This document shows, piece after piece, positions 1-5,452 of a DNA stretch of 6,237 bases. The translations under genes and the position numbers were made by a program. The first letter of the stretch is position 1, and the number at the start of each line of letters is the position of its first letter. The DNA comes from an uncultured Anaerolineaceae bacterium (GTDB lineage: Bacteria > Chloroflexota > Anaerolineae > Anaerolineales > Anaerolineaceae). Below the pieces are notes generated by a model that was given only the letters and a program-made list of their open reading frames with translations, made no database searches and was not told the DNA's origin. The stretch lies in assembly GCA_937920255.1 (NCBI GenBank), contig CALDSL010000013.1:1-6237 (forward strand). Direction: 5' to 3'.

Positions 1-93
1 CGCAAACTCACCTAAGCCTAGCAATTTTCGCGGGTTTGTCGGAATTAGGGGGAGGGATTGGGTGGATCGATGGTGAAGAACACCCCCCTCCAA

Positions 94-130
94 CCTGCCC
101 CCACACATCGTCCCGATGTGTGGGGGCAGG
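94..130. repeat. Perfect 17-bp inverted repeat (hairpin), 3-nt loop
   Basis: The left arm 94-110 (CCTGCCCCCACACATCG) is exactly complementary to 114-130, with loop TCC at 111-113. As RNA or extruded DNA this would be a very stable hairpin. No T-run follows on either strand, so it is not a standard rho-independent terminator. It lies beyond the rpoD terminator, outside any gene. A REP-like dispersed palindrome or a protein-binding dyad are both possible; the sequence does not decide. Confidence 0.85.
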
Positions 131-168
131 CTTGCAGGAGTAGGCGGCCATCTCCATCGTAGACCAGT

Positions 169-350
169 AGTAGGGTGTGTTGGCGGCCTGAAGGGAGCGA
201 TATTGCGTTTCAAAGATCATCGGGCAGGCTATTGCGTGCCGCCAACGCATCATTCAGCATCGTCGGATGGTGCGTTGGCGGCACATAAGAGCCTGCACGC
301 AGGTTTTTAGGATGCATAACGATCTTACAAAGCCGCCAACACACCCTACT
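169..350. repeat. 182-bp nested palindromic element with 19-bp terminal inverted repeats
   Basis: The outer arms 169-187 (AGTAGGGTGTGTTGGCGGC) and 332-350 are perfect inverted repeats. Inside, 236-249 and 271-284 form a perfect 14-bp pair (GTGCCGCCAACGCA and its complement). That stem extends to 255/265 with two G-T wobbles and one unpaired-free run, closing a 9-nt loop. Between these, 224-230 (GCAGGCT) pairs with 290-296. The core TGYGTTGGCGGC thus occurs four times in alternating orientation. The GTAGGGTGTGTT-type end resembles palindromic intergenic repeats I recall from many environmental bacterial genomes (recollection, not a search). There is no open frame of interest inside and no clear target-site duplication, so it is called a repeat and not a proven mobile element. 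The whole 1-405 stretch holds this element, the 94-130 hairpin, the rpoD terminator and no gene I can support. Confidence 0.8.
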
Positions 351-366
351 GTTCTAACAAACCGGC

Positions 367-400
367 AAAAAATCGTTCCACCCGGTGCGGGTGGAACGAT
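367..400 (-). terminator. Rho-independent terminator of rpoD
   Basis: A perfect 12-bp stem (372-383 with 389-400, ATCGTTCCACCC and its complement) closes a 5-nt loop. On the minus strand it is followed directly by a run of five T (371 to 367). It begins 5 nt after the rpoD stop codon, which is the expected position for the end of the dnaG-rpoD transcript. On the plus strand no T-run follows, so it should act only on minus-strand transcription. Confidence 0.93.
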
Positions 401-405
401 GCGGT

Positions 406-2043
406 TTAGCTGAGGTATTCGCGCAGGTGGCGGCTGCGGGTGGGGTGGCGCAGCTTGCGCAGCGCCTTGGCTTCGATCTGGCGGATGCGCTCGCGGGTGA
501 CGTTGAAGTAGCGGCTGACCTCTTCGAGGGTGTGATCTTTGCCGTCGATCAGTCCGAAGCGCAGTTCCAGCACCTGGCGCTCGCGCTCAGAGAGCGCGGC
601 CAGGGCGCTCTGCACCTGCTCGCGCAGCATCTCGCGCGCGGCGGCGTCCATCGGCTCCAGGGCTTCATCGTCTTCGATAAAGTCGCCCAACTGGCTGCTT
701 TCCTCATCGCCCACCGGCCGCTCGAGCGACACCGGCTCTTCGGCCGACTGCAAAATGCGCTGCACCTTGGCGGTGGCCCAGATCCAGCGGCGCTGCACTT
801 CGGGGTCGAGCGGGGTGCTTTCGGCGCGCGACTTGGTGATGGCGGCCACGTCTTCGGGGCTGAGCATATCGCCTTCCAGCGCCAGCTCCTCGTGGGTTGG
901 CTCGCGCCCCAGGCGCTGCACCAGCGTGCGCTGCACGCGCAGCAGGCGGGTGATGGCCTCGAACAGGTGCACCGGAATACGGATGGTGCGCGCCTGCTCG
1001 GCGATGTAGCGGCTGATCGACTGGCGGATCCACCAGGTGGCGTAGGTGCTGAACTTGAAACCGCGCGCCGAGTCGAACTTGGTCACCGCGCGCAGCAGGC
1101 CCAGGTTGCCCTCCTGGATCAGGTCGAGGAAGGAAATGCCGCGCCCCAGGTAGCGCTTGGCGATGCTGACCACCAGGCGCAGGTTGGCGCGGATGAGGGT
1201 CTGGTTGGCTTCGTCAGCGCGGCGGCGGATGCCGTCCTGTTCGGCGGCGAGTTCCTCTTCATCGGGCAGGCGGGTTTCAAACCAACTGATGTCGGACAGG
1301 GCGCCGTCTTTGCGCAGCGCCTGGAACAACTGCACCGCCAGGTCGTTGGGCAGCAGGTACAGGCACAGGAACAGGTTGAAGGCGTTGCGCACCAGCGCAT
1401 CCCACTTGGGATCTTTGCCCCACAGGCCGTTATCCAGGAAATTGCGCAGATAGGACGGCTCATCGGCCTGCCACTGGCGGCGCAGCATTTGCGCCTCAGA
1501 GAGGATCAGGCTCAGGTCGGGCATTTCGCCGTCGCTCAATTGCTCGTTGTCGGTCTGGAGCTGCGCCCAGGCGTTGATCAAATCGCGGGCGATGGCCAGG
1601 AACAGGGTGCGGTAACGCAGTTCCGGCGGGGCCTCCAGCTCTTTTTCCATAACCTCGATGCGGCGCTCAGCTTCGATGCGCGCCGCCAGCCGGAATTCGC
1701 TGTCGGCATCCAGCAGGTGGATCTGCCCGATTTCCTTGAGGTACAGGCGCACCGGGTCTTCCGAAAGCTCGACCGCGATGGTCGGGTCTTCCAGAATCTC
1801 GAGCGGGTCTTCCAGCGCGATTTCGGTCCAGCTTTCGCCGGGCTGCACCAAAGGTTCTTCGGGCTCGTCCTTTACCATTAATTCTTCGTCAGGCAGAGGC
1901 ACGTGAATATCATCGGGCAGCGGCGGGATGGCCGAGCGGCCGCGTGAAGGGCTGCCTGCCGCGGTCTGCTCCTGGCCTTTGGCGCTGTTACCTGCCGTGT
2001 TTTCTGCTGACGTGGGATTAGTCTTCTTTGGTTTGCGAGGCAT
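406..2043 (-). CDS. rpoD: RNA polymerase primary sigma factor (RpoD/SigA, sigma-70 family)
   Basis: This 545-residue protein is the housekeeping sigma subunit, which directs RNA polymerase core to -35/-10 promoters. Residues 1-95 are a basic then proline- and acid-rich leader without an obvious region 1.1 fold. Region 1.2 starts at SEDPVRLYLKEIG (94-106). A non-conserved, partly helical segment covers about 130-270. Region 2 runs about 275-350, with LIRANLRLVVSIAKRYLGRG, the DLIQEGNLGLLRAV core-binding motif and the -10 recognition helix FSTYATWWIRQSISRYI (331-347). Region 3 follows and carries about 23 extra residues near 404-426. Region 4 (about 474-542) contains ALSERERQVLELRFGL and the -35 helix-turn-helix TLEEVSRYFNVTRERIRQIE (505-524). 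The ATG at 2043 has no Shine-Dalgarno sequence; an extended -10 element ends 6 nt before it. dnaG lies 22 nt upstream and a strong terminator follows. Identification is secure; the lineage reading (Chloroflexota-like) is inference. Confidence 0.97.
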   Translation of the reverse strand: MPRKPKKTNPTSAENTAGNSAKGQEQTAAGSPSRGRSAIPPLPDDIHVPLPDEELMVKDEPEEPLVQPGESWTEIALEDPLEILEDPTIAVELSEDPVRLYLKEIGQIHLLDADSEFRLAARIEAERRIEVMEKELEAPPELRYRTLFLAIARDLINAWAQLQTDNEQLSDGEMPDLSLILSEAQMLRRQWQADEPSYLRNFLDNGLWGKDPKWDALVRNAFNLFLCLYLLPNDLAVQLFQALRKDGALSDISWFETRLPDEEELAAEQDGIRRRADEANQTLIRANLRLVVSIAKRYLGRGISFLDLIQEGNLGLLRAVTKFDSARGFKFSTYATWWIRQSISRYIAEQARTIRIPVHLFEAITRLLRVQRTLVQRLGREPTHEELALEGDMLSPEDVAAITKSRAESTPLDPEVQRRWIWATAKVQRILQSAEEPVSLERPVGDEESSQLGDFIEDDEALEPMDAAAREMLREQVQSALAALSERERQVLELRFGLIDGKDHTLEEVSRYFNVTRERIRQIEAKALRKLRHPTRSRHLREYLS

Positions 2044-2049
2044 GGGTTA

Positions 2050-2076
2050 ACTATACCATAAGATTTTATTCGTCAA
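2050..2076 (-). promoter_or_regulatory. Putative rpoD promoter giving a leaderless transcript
   Basis: On the minus strand, TTGACG (2076 to 2071) lies 15 nt from TATAGT (2055 to 2050), which is preceded by TGG, so it is an extended -10. The -35 overlaps the last dnaG codons. Counting 7 nt from the -10 puts +1 on the A of the rpoD ATG (2043). The spacer is shorter than the usual 17, which the extended -10 may offset. No ribosome binding site is present, which fits leaderless initiation. It would let the sigma factor be expressed separately from the primase. Confidence 0.5.
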
Positions 2077-3976
2077 GTTGCACAGGTTGTTTGCGGGCTT
2101 TGTTGAGGCGTTGAATGACCAGGGAATATTCCGAGATCAATTTCTGGTAGGCATCAAAGCGCATTTCACCCTGCTGCTGCACTTCCTCTTGCAGGTAGCG
2201 CAGTTGGTTGATATTCTCCTTGAGGCGCGTGTTGCGCAGCCGCAGGAGCGTGTCAATTAAATCTTCGCTGCGTTTCTCCTCGTTCGGTTCGCCCAGGGGC
2301 AGCGGGGCGAGCATGGCTTCGTACATGGACTGCAGGCTTTCCGGCACATGCTCGCCGATGTAGGCCAGCGCGTCCACATCCTCCTGCGCCAGCGATTCGA
2401 GGATGGTACGCGCCAGGATCTGGTGATCCATCTGCTCAAAATCGTCGGCGGAAAAGCGGCTCAGGCCGGCAGCCTGCAGCGCGCGGTCCAACATGTACAA
2501 GGCATCTGGCTGGCGCAGCAGCATTTGCAGCACGTGCGCCTCCAGCGACTGGATCAACCTGGCCGAATCGGCGACGGTGGCGCCGGGTTTGGGCCGCGCG
2601 GGCTGGCGGAACGACGGCCGCCGGGCCGGGCGCGACTGCGCCGGGGCGCTTTCGATCAGCGCGCGCTCGTCCACCTTGAGCAGGCGCGCCAGGCGCTGGC
2701 GGTAGGCGTCGCGCTCGATCGGGCTGGGCACGTCTTCGATCAGGGGGAAGACCTGGGCGGCGATATCCGACTTGACCTTGGGGTCGTCCACGTCGGCGTG
2801 GGCGGCCAGGGTTTCCATCACGTGGATCACCACCGGGCGCGCCGATTCGAGGATGCGCAGCCACTCGGCCGGGTCGCGCAGCACCACTTCGTCGGGGTCC
2901 ATGCCCTCTGGCAGGGTGGTCACGCGCACATCGGCTTGCAGGCGGGCCTCGTGCCGCAGCAGCCCGCGCGCGTCGAACACCAACTCTTCCTCGCGGTCGA
3001 GCGACTGGCGCGCCACTTCCAGGCCGCGCAGGGTGGCCTTCTCACCGGCGGCGTCGGCGTCCAGCGCCAGCACGATGCGCCGGGTGTAGCGCTTGAGCAG
3101 GCGCAGCTGGTCTTCAGTGAGCGCGGTGCCCATGGGCGAGACGGCGTTGGCAAACCCGGCCTGGTGCAGGGCGATCACGTCCAGGTAGCCCTCGACGATG
3201 ACCACCTGATCCTGGGTGCGGATGGCCTTGCGCGCCGCGTCGAGGCCGTAGAGCAGGCGGCCCTTATCAAACAGCACCGTCTGCGGCGAGTTGAGGAATT
3301 TGGGCACATCGTTGGGGTTGAGGATGCGCGCGCCAAATCCGGCCATCTTTCCCGCCGCGTCGCGGATGGGGAACATGATGCGGTTGCGGAAGCGGTCGTA
3401 GGCGCCCTCGCCGCCCTGGCGCTCGGTGGCCATGCCGGCCGCCAGCAGTTCTTCCACGCTGTAACCTTTGCCAATGAAATACTGCATGGCAGTGTCCCAG
3501 CGGTCGGGGGCGTAGCCCAGGCCGAAGGCTTCGATGGTGGCGGGGGTCAGGCCGCGCTTTTGCAGGTAGGCCAGCGCTTCGGCCCCGGCGGGCGTCTGCG
3601 TGAGCTGGTGGCGGTAAAAGGTGACCGCCTCTTCCATCAGCGCGTGCAGGCGCTGGTGCTCCTCGTCGGCGGCGCGGCGCTCGGGGGTGAGCGGCTCGAG
3701 CTGCACGCCGGCGCGGTCGGCCAGATAGCGCAGCGTTTCGGGGAAGTCCCAGCCCTCTTTCTTCATATAAAACTTGAAGATGTCGCCGCCCTCGTTGCAC
3801 TCGCCAAAGCAGCGCCAGGTGCCGGAATCGGGGAACACGGCAAAGGCCGGGGTGCGCGCGTTGCCGTGGAAGGGGCAAAAGCCCGTGTAGTTCTTGCCGG
3901 AACGGCGCAGTTTCACCGTTTCGGAGACGAGATCTACAATATTCAGCCGAGCCTTGATCTCATCAACCGCCGTCAT
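2066..3976 (-). CDS. dnaG: DNA primase DnaG
   Basis: This 636-residue primase makes RNA primers for lagging-strand replication and is recruited by the replicative helicase. The N-terminal zinc-binding domain has C34-x2-H37-x18-C56-x3-C60 (CPFH ... CFGEC). The RNA polymerase core follows, with YDRFRNRIMFPI (about 193-204). The TOPRIM domain has EGYLDV (catalytic E262) and the metal-binding DADAAG (D306, D308). The last 150 or so residues are a helical, weakly conserved region, expected to bind the DnaB helicase. The length is normal for the family. ATG at 3976 gives the usual start MTAVDEIKARLNIVDLVSETV. An in-frame TTG at 3997 would add seven residues not typical of DnaG, and neither start has a strong ribosome binding site (GGGGTGG sits close to the ATG). 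rpoD follows after 22 nt; the sigma factor and primase pairing is the classic macromolecular-synthesis arrangement, here without rpsU. Confidence 0.96.
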   Translation of the reverse strand: MTAVDEIKARLNIVDLVSETVKLRRSGKNYTGFCPFHGNARTPAFAVFPDSGTWRCFGECNEGGDIFKFYMKKEGWDFPETLRYLADRAGVQLEPLTPERRAADEEHQRLHALMEEAVTFYRHQLTQTPAGAEALAYLQKRGLTPATIEAFGLGYAPDRWDTAMQYFIGKGYSVEELLAAGMATERQGGEGAYDRFRNRIMFPIRDAAGKMAGFGARILNPNDVPKFLNSPQTVLFDKGRLLYGLDAARKAIRTQDQVVIVEGYLDVIALHQAGFANAVSPMGTALTEDQLRLLKRYTRRIVLALDADAAGEKATLRGLEVARQSLDREEELVFDARGLLRHEARLQADVRVTTLPEGMDPDEVVLRDPAEWLRILESARPVVIHVMETLAAHADVDDPKVKSDIAAQVFPLIEDVPSPIERDAYRQRLARLLKVDERALIESAPAQSRPARRPSFRQPARPKPGATVADSARLIQSLEAHVLQMLLRQPDALYMLDRALQAAGLSRFSADDFEQMDHQILARTILESLAQEDVDALAYIGEHVPESLQSMYEAMLAPLPLGEPNEEKRSEDLIDTLLRLRNTRLKENINQLRYLQEEVQQQGEMRFDAYQKLISEYSLVIQRLNKARKQPVQLDE

Positions 3977-4024
3977 ACCACCCCGTAAAAGAGCCAAAAG
4001 AGGGAGTCATTGGAATGAGTGTTG

Positions 4025-4053
4025 ATTATAGGATGAAGGGTGAGGAATCGCAA
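4025..4053 (-). promoter_or_regulatory. dnaG(-rpoD) promoter
   Basis: The minus strand reads TTGCGA (4053 to 4048), a 17-nt spacer, then a perfect TATAAT (4030 to 4025). This predicts +1 near 4018 and a 42-nt leader before the dnaG ATG. A perfect TTGACA lies further upstream (4064 to 4059), but 28 nt from the -10 is too far to serve as its -35. The layout suggests co-transcription of dnaG and rpoD to the terminator at 367-400. Confidence 0.65.
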
Positions 4054-4128
4054 GCGTGTGTCAAGCGGGGATATTTTTATTTTCGGCGAAAACGTAGCGT
4101 GAATGGCCAGGTGAAATCTCCGAACTTG

Positions 4129-4261
4129 TTCATACAAAATCACAAATGTAACAATTGACAAATGAACATCCATTGTTATACTGGGTCCATCAACCAAAAC
4201 AAAGCAAATTTCATCGTTTTACCGCTAAAGATTTGCCCGCAAAAGTCACTTCATACAAAAT
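4129..4261 (+). repeat. 12-bp direct repeat flanking the plus-strand promoter
   Basis: TTCATACAAAAT occurs exactly at 4129-4140 and 4250-4261, 121 bp apart. One copy lies upstream and one about 60 bp downstream of the predicted transcription start. They could be binding sites of one regulator or relics of a duplication. An A+T-rich 12-mer can also recur by chance at low frequency. Confidence 0.6.
4149..4182 (+). promoter_or_regulatory. Near-consensus sigma-70 promoter within an operator-like dyad
   Basis: TTGACA (4155-4160) is separated by 16 nt from TATACT (4177-4182), predicting +1 near 4189. The perfect inverted repeat TAACAAT (4149-4155) and ATTGTTA (4172-4178) has one arm touching the -35 and the other entering the -10, with arm centres 23 bp apart. 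A dimeric repressor bound there would block polymerase. The promoter points towards the exported-protein gene at 4515, with a leader of about 326 nt. No regulator gene is visible in the window. Confidence 0.65.
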
Positions 4262-4278
4262 TTCGGTTATTGCGCTCT

Positions 4279-4307
4279 AAAAGCAGGTTTCCTTTGGCGC
4301 ACCTGCT
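4279..4307 (-). terminator. Weak terminator-like hairpin behind the gene remnant
   Basis: AGCAGGT (4282-4288) and ACCTGCT (4301-4307) are perfect 7-bp complements around a 12-nt loop. Read on the minus strand the hairpin ends in TTTT (4282 to 4279). It begins 3 nt past the TAA of the remnant frame at 4310, where a terminator would be expected. The short stem and short T-run make it weak. On the plus strand it would be a hairpin in the leader of the 4515 gene. Confidence 0.35.
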
Positions 4308-4309
4308 AC

Positions 4310-4474
4310 TTATTCTTCAAAGCTTTCAATGAAGCGGTTCAATTCCACACCTTGCTCTTGAACATCGGGAGCAAACTTATTTTTGTCTCTGGTAGGCACA
4401 AAGATGGTTTTGATCGCTATGAAAGTATGCAAATCCAGACGTCCCAATGCAGATGACAACTCTCCGAAAACACC
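4310..4474 (-). pseudogene. Possible 3' remnant of an unidentified gene
   Basis: On the minus strand a 54-codon frame runs from just after a TGA (4477-4475) to TAA (4312-4310). It contains LGRLDLHTFIAIKTIF and ends in ELNRFIESFEE. The composition is that of an ordinary folded-protein C-terminus with an acidic end. It has no ATG; the only in-frame candidates are TTG codons at 4459 and 4447 without a well-placed ribosome binding site. The preceding bases to about 4502 read STKEIGLVEVF in another minus frame, so a small frameshift near the AAAA run at 4467-4470 could join them. Beyond that lies the 5' end of the opposite-strand gene. A terminator-like hairpin follows the stop. I do not recognise the family. 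It may be a truncated gene or a chance frame. Confidence 0.35.
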
Positions 4475-4514
4475 TCAACCAGTCCAATCTCTTTCGTAGA
4501 CAATGGAAGTTCCG

Positions 4515-5450
4515 ATGAAACGATTTCGATGGATGCGAAATTTGGGTTTTTTAGTGATCTTTTTGCCTTTGACGGTTTTGGCCGGGTTCTGGGCCGGAAG
4601 CAGGCTGTCGGCAACCATGCCGGTACGCGCTGCCGAACCCACGCCAGAAGAGGTGGTGCATGAGGAAACACCCGCGTTCGTGACAAAAGACTCCTCAGTT
4701 CGGGATGTCGTATTGTTGATGCTGCGCAGCGGAGAACGCTGGCAAAGTGTGACATTCTCTGGGCCATCTGCGTATGTACAAAATTCGGATGGAGCAGTTC
4801 GGACGCAGTGGGTAGAGGGAGCAATCGAGCAAGATTCAAAAACCGGTCCATACCGGTTTTCTCTGGCTTTACACGATCAGAAAGATAGCGAAGCCGTTTA
4901 TCGATCCATCAGCGACGGAACGACGAAGTGGGAGGTTCTACCAGGAACCAAGTATTATGTACAAGAACCTTTGGGCCTGGGATTACTGCCGCCATCCGAA
5001 CTGCCCATGGTCAATGATGCAGACCACCCGTTTATCCCACATCCCATGTCGGGCAAGGTGGGAACGCCCTTCGCGGATATGCTGTTTCCACAGGGGTTCG
5101 CGCAGCAGCTTGCCGTTTACCTGTCATCAGAGAAGCTGACGCTGCTAGGGACAGAGAAGGTCGCCGGGCGCGAGGCCGTCATCCTTCAGTATGATATGGA
5201 CGCAAATTCCCGGTTCGTAATTTGGGTTGACGGCGAGACGGGCATCCTATTGAAGCTGCGTTTCTATGATGTAAGTGGTCTGAAAAGCGGTCATTGGAAT
5301 CAGGAGATTGAAATTGCGGGTCTCCAATTTGATAAGAAGGATAACCGAGAGATGTTCACTTTTGACCCGGCAGGTCTTCAAGAGGTTGGTTACCGAGAGA
5401 TCGACCAGGCATGGAATCAGATTATGACGGAACAGAAAGGAGGGCAGTAG
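4515..5450 (+). CDS. Exported or membrane-anchored protein with LolA/RseB-like C-terminal region
   Basis: This 311-residue protein of unproven function begins MKRFRWMRNLGFL, with a basic N-terminus, a hydrophobic segment (about 10-28) and a possible cleavage site at VRA-A (residues 37-40). It should therefore be exported or anchored in the membrane. Residues 41-60 are an acidic linker. The rest looks beta-rich; at 216-273 VAGREAVILQYD, FVIWVDGETGILLKL and a following strand pair, then MFTFDPAG (280-287), resemble the curved sheet of LolA, RseB and MucB proteins, which bind lipids or act as envelope sensors. There is no lipobox cysteine. ATG 4515 is preferred over ATG 4503 because GGAAG (4505-4509) lies 5 nt before it, while nothing suitable precedes 4503. 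The next gene starts 2 nt after the stop. Codon use is clearly less G+C-rich than in dnaG-rpoD. The gene is certain; the fold is moderately supported and the role unknown. Confidence 0.85.
   Translation: MKRFRWMRNLGFLVIFLPLTVLAGFWAGSRLSATMPVRAAEPTPEEVVHEETPAFVTKDSSVRDVVLLMLRSGERWQSVTFSGPSAYVQNSDGAVRTQWVEGAIEQDSKTGPYRFSLALHDQKDSEAVYRSISDGTTKWEVLPGTKYYVQEPLGLGLLPPSELPMVNDADHPFIPHPMSGKVGTPFADMLFPQGFAQQLAVYLSSEKLTLLGTEKVAGREAVILQYDMDANSRFVIWVDGETGILLKLRFYDVSGLKSGHWNQEIEIAGLQFDKKDNREMFTFDPAGLQEVGYREIDQAWNQIMTEQKGGQ
5436..5444 (+). promoter_or_regulatory. Strong Shine-Dalgarno sequence inside the end of the upstream gene
   Basis: AAAGGAGGG lies 8 nt before the ATG at 5453 and is nearly perfectly complementary to the 16S rRNA tail. 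It also encodes the Lys-Gly-Gly near the end of the upstream protein. It fixes the start of the second exported protein and, with only 2 nt between stop and start, points to translational coupling. Confidence 0.85.
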
Positions 5451-5452
5451 TA

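Noticed and set aside
48..65. G-run cluster as a G-quadruplex
   Set aside because: It has only three runs of three or more G plus one GG, so at most a weak structure.
290..308. Short hairpin (AGCCTG/CAGGTT) followed by T residues as a plus-strand terminator
   Set aside because: The stem is only 4-6 bp with a wobble, no plus-strand gene precedes it, and it competes with the nested element's own pairing.
8..310. Open frames of 81 codons (minus) and 64 codons (plus) in the palindromic region
   Set aside because: They run through the inverted repeats, have no start signals, and their translations reflect the palindromes.
169..350. Element as a mobile MITE with target-site duplication
   Set aside because: The flanks (CCAGT before, GTTCT after) show no convincing direct duplication; kept as a repeat only.
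385..1881. Long plus-strand open frame of 498 codons across the sigma factor gene
   Set aside because: It is antisense to rpoD, which has full sigma-70 motifs. Stop-free antisense frames are expected in G+C-rich genes, and its translation shows no recognisable domain.
2348..3988. Long plus-strand open frame of 546 codons across the primase gene
   Set aside because: It is antisense to dnaG, with biased Gly/Ala/Arg/His/Gln composition typical of a shadow frame.
3977..3997. TTG start for DnaG, adding seven residues
   Set aside because: The family-typical N-terminus begins at the ATG (3976), and no ribosome binding site precedes the TTG.
4404..4499. Plus-strand small frame of 31 codons in the leader of the 4515 gene
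   Set aside because: Weak ribosome binding site, no protein-like features, and it lies antisense to a more protein-like minus-strand frame. A leader peptide cannot be excluded but is not supported.
4417..4851. Minus-strand frame of 144 codons
   Set aside because: Most of it is antisense to the signal-peptide end of the 4515 gene. Only its last part overlaps the proposed remnant, in a different frame.
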